64,000 nucleotides of DNA, taken from assembly GCA_963821025.1 (NCBI GenBank), contig CAWGCG010000005.1, positions 1 to 64,000 on the forward strand. The letters run 5' to 3'. A program made the translations under genes and the position numbers. The stretch is from WHSW01 sp963821025. Its GTDB lineage: Bacteria; Actinomycetota; Thermoleophilia; Solirubrobacterales; 70-9. How positions within the stretch are numbered: the stretch's first letter is position 1; the number at the start of each line of letters is the position of its first letter. Shown one piece after another: positions 31,929 through 39,860 of this stretch. The notes beneath the pieces were generated by a model. It had not been told where the DNA came from and ran no database searches. It saw only the letters and a list, made by a program, of their open reading frames with translations.

Positions 31929-33311
31929 TCAGGCGAAGAAGACCTGCTGCAACAGGAACAGGTTGAGGGCGATGATCAGCCCGGCGAGGGTTGCCGCGAT
32001 CGCGGTCAGCCAGCCGGGGTTGGCCATCGGGCCCATGACGCTGCGCTTGCGTGCGATCAGCAAGAGCGGGATCAGCGCGAACGGAATCCCGAACGACAGC
32101 ACCACCTGACTCATCACCAGCGCGTCGGTGGGGTCGAGCCCGAGCCCGAGCACGACCAGGGCGGGCGCGAGCGTGATCGCGCGGCGGACGAAGATCGAAA
32201 TCCGGCGCTGGATGAAGCCCTGCATGACGACCTGCCCGGACATCGTGCCCACCGAAGATGAGGCGAATCCCGAGGCCAGCAGCGCCACCCCGAAGATCGT
32301 CGCGGCGTTGTCGGAGACGGTCACCTGAAGCCCCTCGTAGGCGCCATCGATGCTGTCGATCCCCGTCAGGTCACCGACGTTGAAAAGCGCCGCCGCCATG
32401 ATCATCATCGCGAGGTTGACGACGCCCGCGATCGCCATCGCGATCACCACGTCGATCTTCTCGAAGCGCAGGATCCGCCGCCGCTCGGAGTGGTTGCGGC
32501 CGACGATTCGCTTCTGGGTCAGCGCCGAGTGCAGGTAGACGACGTGCGGCATCACGGTCGCGCCGATGATCCCGGTGGCCAGCAGAATGCTCTCTGTGCC
32601 GCTGAAGCCCGGCACGAAGAGGTGCGAGGCGACGTCGGCGGGGTCGGGCTTCGCCCAGAAGATCTCGAATCCGAAGGCGACCAAGACGACGCCGGCGAGC
32701 GCCGCGATCGCCGCCTCGAGGCGTCGAAAACCGCGCTGCTGAAGCGCCAGGATCGCGAACGCGCCGGCGCCGGCGATCAGGGCCGCCGGGAACAGGGGGA
32801 TCCCGAACAGCAGGTTGAGCCCGAGCGCCGCGCCGACGACCTCGGCGATGTCCGTCGCCATCGCCACCCCCTCGGCCTGGAGCCAGAGGCTGATTGAGGT
32901 GCGCCGCGAGAAGCTCTCGCGACAGAGCTCGGGCAGGTTCTTGCCGGTGGCGATCCCGAGCTTCGCCGATTGCGTCTGGATCAGCATCGCCATCAGGTTT
33001 GCGGCGACAACGACCCAGAGCAGCAGATAGCCGAACTGGGCTCCCGCGCTGATGTTGGTGGCGAAGTTCCCGGGGTCGATGTAGGCGACCGCAGCGATGA
33101 ACGCCGGCCCCAGAAAGGGCCACAACCTGGCCGGCCCGCGGGCCTGCCCGTCGAGCGACCGCCGCGCGGCGCGGGCTACCGCGGCCTCGCCGGGAAGCGC
33201 CGCCTCGACTCCGTTCTCGCGCTCGACCTCGGGCGCCGAGACCGGCACGTCGACCGGCTCCGCGACGTCCTCGGGAGGCGCCTCGACCGGGGTTTCGACC
33301 GGCCGGGTCAC
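31929..33311 (-). CDS. mntH: Nramp-family divalent metal (Mn2+/Fe2+) transporter
   Basis: A 460-aa transporter with about eleven helices after a 65-residue acidic, Val/Pro-rich cytoplasmic N-terminus. The metal-site DPGN motif is in VAYIDPGNFATNISAG. Other Nramp hallmarks are MATDIAEVVGAALGLNLLFG in helix 3 and VMPHVVYLHSAL (MPH motif) in helix 6. It imports Mn2+ or Fe2+ with protons. The gene starts 4 bp after the DtxR/MntR regulator ends, so the regulator and transporter are one operon. Confidence 0.92.
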   Translation of the reverse strand: MTRPVETPVEAPPEDVAEPVDVPVSAPEVERENGVEAALPGEAAVARAARRSLDGQARGPARLWPFLGPAFIAAVAYIDPGNFATNISAGAQFGYLLLWVVVAANLMAMLIQTQSAKLGIATGKNLPELCRESFSRRTSISLWLQAEGVAMATDIAEVVGAALGLNLLFGIPLFPAALIAGAGAFAILALQQRGFRRLEAAIAALAGVVLVAFGFEIFWAKPDPADVASHLFVPGFSGTESILLATGIIGATVMPHVVYLHSALTQKRIVGRNHSERRRILRFEKIDVVIAMAIAGVVNLAMMIMAAALFNVGDLTGIDSIDGAYEGLQVTVSDNAATIFGVALLASGFASSSVGTMSGQVVMQGFIQRRISIFVRRAITLAPALVVLGLGLDPTDALVMSQVVLSFGIPFALIPLLLIARKRSVMGPMANPGWLTAIAATLAGLIIALNLFLLQQVFFA

Positions 33312-33315
33312 GGAT

Positions 33316-34011
33316 TCACCCGGCTCGCTTGACCCTCATCGCGCGCGCCAACTCCCCGCCGAGGGCGTGCTCGACGCCCGCTGCCTCGACGTAGATCGGC
33401 CCGTCGAAGGGCTCCTGGCGCTCGACGGTCAGCTCGACCCCCGGACGGATGCCGAGCTCGGCCAGGTAGCGAAGCTTCTCCGGATCGGAGTCCGAGACGC
33501 GAGCGAGCACCCCACTCGATCTCGGCTCGAGATCGGTCAGGCTCACGGTCTCGTCGGGGGCGATGTCGAGCTCGGCGCTCGGGATCGGGTCGCCGTGCGG
33601 ATCGAGGCTCGGATCACCGAGCTTGGCGGCGATCAGCCGCTCGAGATCCTCCGAAATGTAGTGCTCGAGCACCTCGGCCTCGTCGTGGACGCGATCCCAG
33701 GGCATGTCGAGCGCGTCAGCCAAGAACGACTCCAAAAGCCGGTGGTGGCGCATCACCTCAAGCGCCACCCGCTCCCCCGCGGGCGTCAGCTCGACCCCGT
33801 GGTAGGGCTCGTAGCGGACCAGGCCCGACTCTGCCAGCCGCTTGCACATCGCGGTCACAGTGCCGGGCGAGACGCCGAGCCGCTCTGCGAGCGCCGAAGT
33901 CCCGATCGGGCCACCGTCGCGGCGATCGAGCGCGTAGATCGTCTTCACGTAGTCCTCGACCGCCTCGGTGTTGGCGGAGTCGGGATCGCGTCGGAAGCCT
34001 GAATGGGCCAT
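33316..34011 (-). CDS. DtxR/MntR-family metalloregulator with FeoA-like domain
   Basis: A 231-aa metal-dependent repressor. The N-terminal winged helix (about 15-75) includes GTSALAERLGVSPGTVTAMCKRL. The dimerisation and metal-binding domain (75-140) keeps the DtxR pattern ALEVMRHHRLLESFLADALDM, then VHDEAEVLEHYISEDLERLI. The C-terminal SH3/FeoA-like domain is about 155-230. Whether the metal is Mn2+ or Fe2+ is unresolved; sitting directly before the Nramp gene favours Mn2+. It probably controls the whole oxidase-ZIP-regulator-Nramp operon. Confidence 0.9.
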   Translation of the reverse strand: MAHSGFRRDPDSANTEAVEDYVKTIYALDRRDGGPIGTSALAERLGVSPGTVTAMCKRLAESGLVRYEPYHGVELTPAGERVALEVMRHHRLLESFLADALDMPWDRVHDEAEVLEHYISEDLERLIAAKLGDPSLDPHGDPIPSAELDIAPDETVSLTDLEPRSSGVLARVSDSDPEKLRYLAELGIRPGVELTVERQEPFDGPIYVEAAGVEHALGGELARAMRVKRAG

Positions 34012-34021
34012 CTGTCGGTGC

Positions 34022-35227
34022 CTAGACGGAGACCAACAGCCCCGTGAGGTAGAAGGCGACAGCCCCCGCGCCGATCGCGCTCGCGGTGACGGCGTCGAGC
34101 AGGCGGCCGTTCGAGTCGCGCATCGCCGGAGCGATCTGGCCGATCACCTGGATGATCGCCCCGACCCCGACCCCGAGCAGCAGCACCGAGAGCTCGGCGT
34201 TGTTGACGGAGGCGCCGATCAGGGCACCGAGGATCGCAGGCGCGCCCGCGATCAGGCCGAGGATCGCAAGCCGGCCGAGCGAGGCCCGTTCGCGCGCCAG
34301 CGGAGCGACGATCGCGAACCCCTCGGTGGTGTTGTGAATGGCGAAGCCGAGCACCAGGAAGGCGCCAAGCGCGAGCTCGCCGATCGCATAGGCCGAGCCG
34401 ATCGCGAGGCCCTCGCCGAGGTTGTGCAGCCCGATCCCGAGCGCGATCATCAACGAGAGGCGGGCGCCCGCGGTGCCCTTCACCTCGCGTCGAGATTTGA
34501 GCCAGCGGTCGATCGCGGTCAGCGCCAGGTAGGCGAGGCCGGCGCCGAGCACGAGCAGCTCGGCCCCGCCGAAGGCGCCACCGGACTCGCCCGCCAGGTC
34601 GAGGGCCTCGAAGGTCGCATCGACGGCGAGGAAGGCGAGCAGGCCCACGGTGATCGCCATCAGGGCCCTGAGCCAGCTGGGCCGAAAGCGCCTCATCGCC
34701 GGCAGCAACAGCATGCCGAGGGCGACCGGGATCACGCCGACGTAGGTGCCCAGCAGCGCCATCAGGCCGAACAGATCGCCGCCGGAGCTCGGCGTCTCGA
34801 CCGCAGCGGGGATCTCGTGCTCGATCACGACCCCGGTCTCGGTGACCAGGGAGACCAGGTAGGGCTGGCCCTCCTGCCACGGGTACTCGAGCTCGACGGT
34901 GCCCGAGCCGAGCCGCCCGATCGCTCCACTGGGGCCGTCGAAATCGACGTAGGCATCGTTCACGAACGCCTGCGAGACGGTGACCGGATCGGGACCGGTG
35001 TTGCGCAGCTCGAGCTCGATCCGATTGGGCTCGAGCCTGGTGCTCTCGACCGCGAGCTCCTCGACCGGCGGGCCCAGTCGCTCGGGGAGGCTGTCGCCTC
35101 CGGCGAACCCGAGCGCCAGCAGGACCGCGGCGATCAGGGCCGCGGCACCCGCCGCCAGCCCCCAGGTGGGGATCGAGTCGAGCGTCCCCCGCGGGGGCTC
35201 GCCGACGCTCTCGCTACGGGCCTCCAT
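34022..35227 (-). CDS. ZIP-family metal transporter with extracytoplasmic N-terminal domain
   Basis: A 401-aa protein. A first helix (about 22-42) is followed by a soluble Ig/plastocyanin-like beta region (about 50-150, ELELRNTGPDPVTVSQAFVN). The eight-helix ZIP core comes next. Metal-site motifs are in helix 4 (GLHNLGEGLAIGSAYAIGE, His and Glu) and helix 5 (GFAIHNTTEGFAIVAPLARE). A soluble N-terminal domain of this size is not part of the basic ZIP fold. The ATG shares one base with the stop of the oxidase gene (TGATG). Substrate could be Zn2+, Fe2+ or Mn2+, imported. Confidence 0.87.
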   Translation of the reverse strand: MEARSESVGEPPRGTLDSIPTWGLAAGAAALIAAVLLALGFAGGDSLPERLGPPVEELAVESTRLEPNRIELELRNTGPDPVTVSQAFVNDAYVDFDGPSGAIGRLGSGTVELEYPWQEGQPYLVSLVTETGVVIEHEIPAAVETPSSGGDLFGLMALLGTYVGVIPVALGMLLLPAMRRFRPSWLRALMAITVGLLAFLAVDATFEALDLAGESGGAFGGAELLVLGAGLAYLALTAIDRWLKSRREVKGTAGARLSLMIALGIGLHNLGEGLAIGSAYAIGELALGAFLVLGFAIHNTTEGFAIVAPLARERASLGRLAILGLIAGAPAILGALIGASVNNAELSVLLLGVGVGAIIQVIGQIAPAMRDSNGRLLDAVTASAIGAGAVAFYLTGLLVSV

Positions 35228-36348
35228 CAGCTCCCGACCTCGAAGAAGCCCATCCACCCGAGCTCGGCGAACTCGGTCTTGTGGGCGTGGAACATAAACG
35301 GGCCCGCGTGCGCGAAGCGGAGCTCGCAGATTCCCCGCTGCGCCTGGCCCTGGATCACCGTGTCGGTGAACTCAGCTGGCTCGAGCCGGGTTCCGGTCGG
35401 GTAGTAGTCGAAGAAGTTCCCGTGGATGTGAAACGAGTTGATCGGGTCGTACTCGAGCGCGTTGACCAGGTAGATGCGCACCAGCCGGTCGCGCTCGACC
35501 GCGATCGGGTCGTTCATGTAATGGAAGGGGATCCCGTTGACCGCGTAGAGCTGGTTGCCCTCGGCGTCGAAGGTGGTGTTGTAGCCGTGCTGGACCATCA
35601 CCATCTCGTCGGCCTCGGGCCGGCCCCGCTTCGGGTCGACGATGAACGCCCCGTACATCCCGCGGGCGATGTGCTCGGCGAGCGGCGCCACGTGGCAGTG
35701 GTAGAGATGGAGCCCGAAAGGCTCGGCGTCGAACTCATACGTGGTCGACTTGCCCGGCTCGATGATCCCGGCGCCGGCGCCGGGGATCCCGTCCATCGCC
35801 GCCGGGTGGAGCCCATGGGTGTGGACCGTGTGCGGGTGCTCGGAACCGTTGACGAACCGGATCCGCAGCAGGTCGCCCTCGGTGCAGCGCAGGGTCGGCC
35901 CGGGGATTCGCCCGTTGTAGGTCCAGGCCGGGAACTCGACTCCCGGAGCGACCTCGATCGCCTTGTCGCCCGCCACCAGGGTCCACTGGCGCAACAGGCG
36001 GCCGCTGGCCAGCCGCCGGGTCTCCCCGTAGTCGAAGTCACGGAGGATCTCGGTCGGGTTGAAGCCGTTCGCACGATGGTCGACGGTGGCGCCGCCGCGG
36101 AAGGTCGGCCCGGCGGTCCCGAGGCCGTTCGCGTGCGCGGGGATCCCATGGGCGGCGTGGGCGGCGTGGCTCGCCCCCTGCGCGTCCGCCGGGTGCTGAC
36201 CGCCGCCGAGGGCGTCGTGGAGGGCCTGGTGGGGAACGGTCTCGTGGAGCAGCGCCAAGGTCGGCGCCGCGACCAGGCCGCCGGCGAGCAGCTTGCGCCG
36301 GTTGAAGCCCGAGCGCTCCTCGTCCAGATCCTCTTTTTGCTTCTTCAC
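35227..36348 (-). CDS. Two-domain multicopper oxidase, Tat-exported, His-rich N-terminus
   Basis: A 373-aa oxidase. An NRRKLLAGG twin-arginine-like signal (residues 16-24) precedes a His-rich linker with eight histidines between residues 35 and 72. All four HxH copper motifs are present: 176-178, 217-219 (HCH), 307-309 and 354-356. Domain 1 carries the complete type 1 site (Cys218, His225, Met231). Domain 2 lacks the type 1 Cys, as in two-domain laccases with T1 in domain 1. The start is GTG at 36348. It heads an operon with ZIP, DtxR/MntR and Nramp genes, suggesting oxidation of Mn2+ or Fe2+ outside the cell; phenol oxidation is the alternative. Confidence 0.85.
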   Translation of the reverse strand: MKKQKEDLDEERSGFNRRKLLAGGLVAAPTLALLHETVPHQALHDALGGGQHPADAQGASHAAHAAHGIPAHANGLGTAGPTFRGGATVDHRANGFNPTEILRDFDYGETRRLASGRLLRQWTLVAGDKAIEVAPGVEFPAWTYNGRIPGPTLRCTEGDLLRIRFVNGSEHPHTVHTHGLHPAAMDGIPGAGAGIIEPGKSTTYEFDAEPFGLHLYHCHVAPLAEHIARGMYGAFIVDPKRGRPEADEMVMVQHGYNTTFDAEGNQLYAVNGIPFHYMNDPIAVERDRLVRIYLVNALEYDPINSFHIHGNFFDYYPTGTRLEPAEFTDTVIQGQAQRGICELRFAHAGPFMFHAHKTEFAELGWMGFFEVGS

Positions 36349-36356
36349 AACCGAAA

Positions 36357-36373
36357 GTTTGCCATATAGAAAC
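36357..36373. promoter_or_regulatory. MntR-like operator at the metal operon promoter
   Basis: GTTTGCCATATAGAAAC is an imperfect inverted repeat (GTTT, nine bases, AAAC). It is close to the MntR box known from Bacillus (TTTGCC....GGAAA type). It covers a TATATG element (36368-36363, minus strand) whose spacing predicts a transcription start only a few bases before the oxidase GTG. Operator function is inferred from similarity and position. Confidence 0.4.
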
Positions 36374-36406
36374 CCGCGTGGACAGTCTCCTGCCAGAATC
36401 GAAGCC

Positions 36407-37348
36407 GTGGCGGCCCCGACCGAGATCGAAGTGGACGGTCAGTACCGGACGCTGCGCGAGACGGCGGGCGCGCTCGAGCGCCGAGAGCGCCGCCACCTGC
36501 GAATCGGCGGCGCGGACGCCGGCGAGTACCTGCAGGGCCAGCTGACCAACGACGTCGAGGCGCTGGAGCCCGGAAGCGGCTGCTATTCGGCGCTGCTTGA
36601 CCGCAAGGGGCGGATGCAATCTGACATGCGGGTGCTGCGCACCGCCGACGGTTTCGAGATCGACCTCGAGGCGGAGGGCGCCGCTGCGGTGCTCAAGCAC
36701 CTCTCGATGTACAAGGTCGGCCGCGACGTGGAGATCGCCGAGAGCGTGGATCGCACGGTGCACTCGGTGATCGGACCGGCGGCGACCGAGCTCGTGCTCG
36801 GGGGCCCGCTCGGTCCCGAGCACGCCCATCGCGAGGCGCGAGTCGGCGAAATCCGCTGCCGTGCGGTCGCCACCGACCTCGGCGTCGACCTGATCGCCGA
36901 CCGCGACGGCTCGGCGCTGGCGACGGCGCTCGCCGCCGCCGGAGCCGAGCCTGTGAGCCCCGATGCCGCCGAGATCGTGCGGGTCGAGAGCGGGCGACCG
37001 CGATTCGGCCGCGAGATGACCACCGCGACGATTCCCGAGGAGGCAGGGATCAACGAGCGCGCGGTCAGCTTCACCAAGGGCTGTTACATCGGCCAGGAGA
37101 CCGTTGCCCGGCTGCACTACAAGGGCAAGCCCAACCGCAGGCTTCGCGGCCTGCGCCTGACGGCGACCGCGAGCCCCGGCGACCCGGTCAACCTCGGCGA
37201 GCGCCGGCTGGGCGAGGTCGGCACGGCGGTCGTCTCCCCCGCTCACGGCCCGATCGCGCTTGCGATCCTGCGGCGCGAGGCCGAGCCCGGTGCCACGGTG
37301 ACGGTCGCCGACGAGCTCGAGGCCGAGGTCGTCGAGCTGCCGTTCTGA
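36407..37348 (+). CDS. ygfZ: YgfZ/GcvT-like folate-binding protein
   Basis: A 313-aa protein of the YgfZ family, which uses tetrahydrofolate to help maintain or repair certain iron-sulfur proteins. The diagnostic motif KGCYIGQE (with the functional Cys) is present at about residue 225 as FTKGCYIGQETVARLHYKGK. The N-terminal YLQGQLTNDVEAL and YSALLDRKGRMQSDMRVLR blocks are typical. The GTG at 36407 is chosen because the conserved fold starts shortly after; upstream in-frame sequence overlaps the divergent oxidase gene. It may matter for the radical SAM FbiC and other Fe-S enzymes encoded here. Confidence 0.9.
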   Translation: MAAPTEIEVDGQYRTLRETAGALERRERRHLRIGGADAGEYLQGQLTNDVEALEPGSGCYSALLDRKGRMQSDMRVLRTADGFEIDLEAEGAAAVLKHLSMYKVGRDVEIAESVDRTVHSVIGPAATELVLGGPLGPEHAHREARVGEIRCRAVATDLGVDLIADRDGSALATALAAAGAEPVSPDAAEIVRVESGRPRFGREMTTATIPEEAGINERAVSFTKGCYIGQETVARLHYKGKPNRRLRGLRLTATASPGDPVNLGERRLGEVGTAVVSPAHGPIALAILRREAEPGATVTVADELEAEVVELPF

Positions 37349-37400
37349 GCGTCCGCGCCCGCGGCCGCACCGCGGGGCCTTCGGTTAGATTGCGCCGAGG

Positions 37401-37820
37401 ATGGGCCTGAGCAGGAGGCTGAGCGTGCCCGGCGCTGCGATCGCGGCGACGATCGCGATCGCGGGCTGCGGCGAGGACGACTTCGTCAACGCGCCGAGGC
37501 CGGCGTCGCCGATCGAGATCTCGGCGCGGATCGGCGACCGCGACGTCTCTGTGAGCCCGAGGACGGCTGACGCAGTCGGCGCCGGCGTCGCCAACATCAC
37601 GATCTCCAACCAGTCATCGGACCCGGCAAAGCTGGTCCTCGAGGGACCTACCGACGACGCCAGCGACGAGATCCCTGCCGGCGGCCTCGGCTCGATGACG
37701 GTGACCCTTGACCAGGGCGACTACACCGCCTCGGCCGGTGAGGACTCCGATGCTCGCGAAACAACGCTGATCGTCGGCCGAGAGCGCGAGAGCTCGGAGA
37801 ACGATCTGCTGCAGCCCTGA
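37401..37820 (+). CDS. Small predicted lipoprotein
   Basis: A 139-aa protein. After SRRLS it has a hydrophobic stretch and a lipobox IAIAGC (Cys at about 23), then an acidic mature domain. Beta-strand patterns (PIEISARIGDRDVSVSP, ANITISNQSSDPAKLVLEGP, SMTVTLDQGDYTAS) suggest a single cupredoxin- or Ig-like sandwich, without copper ligands. It is probably anchored outside the membrane. Function unknown. It is encoded 52 bp after ygfZ and converges on the nuclease-like gene. Confidence 0.65.
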   Translation: MGLSRRLSVPGAAIAATIAIAGCGEDDFVNAPRPASPIEISARIGDRDVSVSPRTADAVGAGVANITISNQSSDPAKLVLEGPTDDASDEIPAGGLGSMTVTLDQGDYTASAGEDSDARETTLIVGRERESSENDLLQP

Positions 37821-37844
37821 GCGTCGCCGGGAGGTCCGAGCGGG

Positions 37845-39128
37845 CTAGTCGATCTCGTCCTCGGTCGCGATCGCGGCCGCGGCGACCAGGCCCTCGATCC
37901 GAGCCAGGCAGCGCTCGACCTCGGCAACCATCTCGTCGAACTCATCGCCCGCGGCCTTGGCGCTGTTGGTGACGCTGGTGAGCGACTTGCGGATCCGGTT
38001 GGCGCGCTTCAGCCGGGCGGCGGCCTCCTCGGCCGCGTCGCGAACGCCCGCTGCGTCGACCTCGAGCTCGCCGGCGCCGTCGACCAGCGCCCGGGCGCGC
38101 ACATAGCGATAGACGAGGCGCAGGGCAAGCGGATCGGGGCTCTCGCGGTCGAGCACCGCGATGATCTTGTTGCCCTGGTACTCGGTCAGCTCCTCGAGCC
38201 CGGCGGGGATCTTGTCGTCGCCGGCGACGACCAGCACCGCGAAGGCCGCGTCGCGCTCGCCCATGCATGCGTTGAGCTCGGTCCAGGCGTCGTTTCGCGA
38301 GAGGCGCTTGTTCTTGGCCTCGAACACGACCGTCGCCAGGGCGTTGCCGGTGGCGGCGCCGATCTCGATCACGGTGTCGCCCTTCTTGCCGCCGGACTCG
38401 CTCGATGAGTCGCCGACGTGATGGGCAGCGTCGCCGTGGCCCTCGGCGATCGCCTCGACCGTGGCGTGGACGAGGTCCTCGAACGAGCGGCCTTTGGCGG
38501 TGCCCCGCTCGGCCTCCTCGGCGACCCGGACGTCGGCATCGGTCCGCTCCTTGAGCTCGAGCAGCTCCCGGCGCAGCTCGGCGATCACCCGCCGGTTCTC
38601 CTCGCCCTCGGCCTGCTGGCGGGCGCCGAGCTCCCTGTAGACCTTGACCATCGCGTCCTTGAAGTCGAACAGCGGGTTCGAGCCCTCCTGGGCGGAGAAC
38701 TGCTTCAGCAGCGCCTCGCGCTGCTCGCCGAGCGCCTGCTTGAGCATCGCGTCGATGTCCTTCTGCACGGATCCGTCGCGCGAGCCGTCGAAGGTCTCGG
38801 TGATCCGCTCGGCGAGCCGCTCGTCGCCCGCCTCGAGCGTGCTGTCGAGGCGCCGGCGCAGCTCGGCCGCATGGCGCTCGAATTCGGCCCGGACGTAGTC
38901 GACCTCGACCGCGGTGCCCTCGCGCTCGAGCACCCGGGCGCCGATCTCAACCGCATCGCGGACCGTTTGCGCCGGGGCGTGCCCGGACTCGGCGCGCTCG
39001 CGCACCAGCCTCGCCGAGCGCCCGTCCTCGACCGTCAGCGACTCGATCACAAGCCGGTCGCCGAGCGCGCGCACGGTGCCCTCGGCGCTGATCTCGATCG
39101 GAAGTTGGGGTGTCTCTGAAGCTTCCAT
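37845..39128 (-). CDS. Coiled-coil protein with PD-(D/E)xK-like nuclease core
   Basis: A 427-aa soluble protein. Residues about 60-215 are charged coiled coil (RRLDSTLEAGDERLAERITE, RRELLELKERTDADVRVAEE). About 220-340 forms a restriction-endonuclease-like core: KGRSFEDLVHATVEAIA with a helix Glu, KKGDTVIEIG (Asp) and VVFEAKNKRLS (ExK). This D...ExK layout also occurs in RmuC- and DUF2130-type proteins. The C-terminal 370-420 is again helical. I assign no established name. The ATG at 39128 faces the LOG-family gene 21 bp away, so they share a promoter region. A DNA-processing role is an inference. Confidence 0.7.
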   Translation of the reverse strand: MEASETPQLPIEISAEGTVRALGDRLVIESLTVEDGRSARLVRERAESGHAPAQTVRDAVEIGARVLEREGTAVEVDYVRAEFERHAAELRRRLDSTLEAGDERLAERITETFDGSRDGSVQKDIDAMLKQALGEQREALLKQFSAQEGSNPLFDFKDAMVKVYRELGARQQAEGEENRRVIAELRRELLELKERTDADVRVAEEAERGTAKGRSFEDLVHATVEAIAEGHGDAAHHVGDSSSESGGKKGDTVIEIGAATGNALATVVFEAKNKRLSRNDAWTELNACMGERDAAFAVLVVAGDDKIPAGLEELTEYQGNKIIAVLDRESPDPLALRLVYRYVRARALVDGAGELEVDAAGVRDAAEEAAARLKRANRIRKSLTSVTNSAKAAGDEFDEMVAEVERCLARIEGLVAAAAIATEDEID

Positions 39129-39149
39129 GGAAGACTCACGAAGGTAGTC

Positions 39150-39860
39150 GTGGGCCCCGACGGAAAGCTGACACCCGCAACCCTCAACGAGGAGATCATC
39201 GGCGCCGAGCAGCCGCAGGTCGCCTCGCTGCACTCCGAGGAGGAACGGCTGGCGCGGATCGAGCGCGAGTTCCGCACCGGCTTCGAGCGCCTCGGCGGGC
39301 TCGGCCCGGCCGTCTGCGTGTTCGGCTCGGCCCGGACCCTGGACACCGACCCCGAGTACGCACACGCGAGGGCGATCGGCCGCGCGATCGGCGAGGCCGG
39401 GTTCGCGGTGATCACCGGGGGCGGGCCCGGGATCATGGAGGCCGCCAACCGCGGGGCGCGCGACGCCGGCGTCGCCTCGGTCGGGCTCAACATCGTGCTC
39501 CCGCACGAGCAGAGCCTCAATCCCTACGTCGACATCGGGGTCAGCTTCGACTACTTCTTCGCCCGCAAGCTGATGTTCGTCCGCTACTCGCGCTCGTTCG
39601 TCGTCCTCCCGGGGGGCTACGGCACCCTCGACGAGCTGTTCGAGGCGCTCACGCTGATCCAGACCGGCGAGGCCGTCGCCCACCCGGTGGTCCTGGTCGG
39701 ACGCGACTACTGGTCGGGGCTGGTGGACTGGATCCGGGCCGAGCTGCTGGCCCCGGGGCGGATCTCGGCCGCCGACTTCGAGCTCGCCGAGCTCGCCGAC
39801 GGGGTCGATGAGGTCGTCGCGATCGCCTGCGCCGACGCCGGCACCGACGACGCCGGATAG
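39150..39860 (+). CDS. LOG-family protein (cytokinin riboside monophosphate hydrolase-like)
   Basis: A 236-aa Rossmann protein of the TIGR00730/LOG group. Family members remove the ribose phosphate from nucleotides; some release adenine-type bases, others have unknown targets. The signature PGGYGTLDELFEALT and the nucleotide-side motif ITGGGPGIMEAANRGARDAG are intact, with FFARKLMFVRYSRSFVVL before the signature. About 50 extra residues at the N-terminus are acidic. The start is GTG at 39150. The 3' end overlaps the convergent phospholipase D-like gene by 154 bp. Confidence 0.88.
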   Translation: MGPDGKLTPATLNEEIIGAEQPQVASLHSEEERLARIEREFRTGFERLGGLGPAVCVFGSARTLDTDPEYAHARAIGRAIGEAGFAVITGGGPGIMEAANRGARDAGVASVGLNIVLPHEQSLNPYVDIGVSFDYFFARKLMFVRYSRSFVVLPGGYGTLDELFEALTLIQTGEAVAHPVVLVGRDYWSGLVDWIRAELLAPGRISAADFELAELADGVDEVVAIACADAGTDDAG

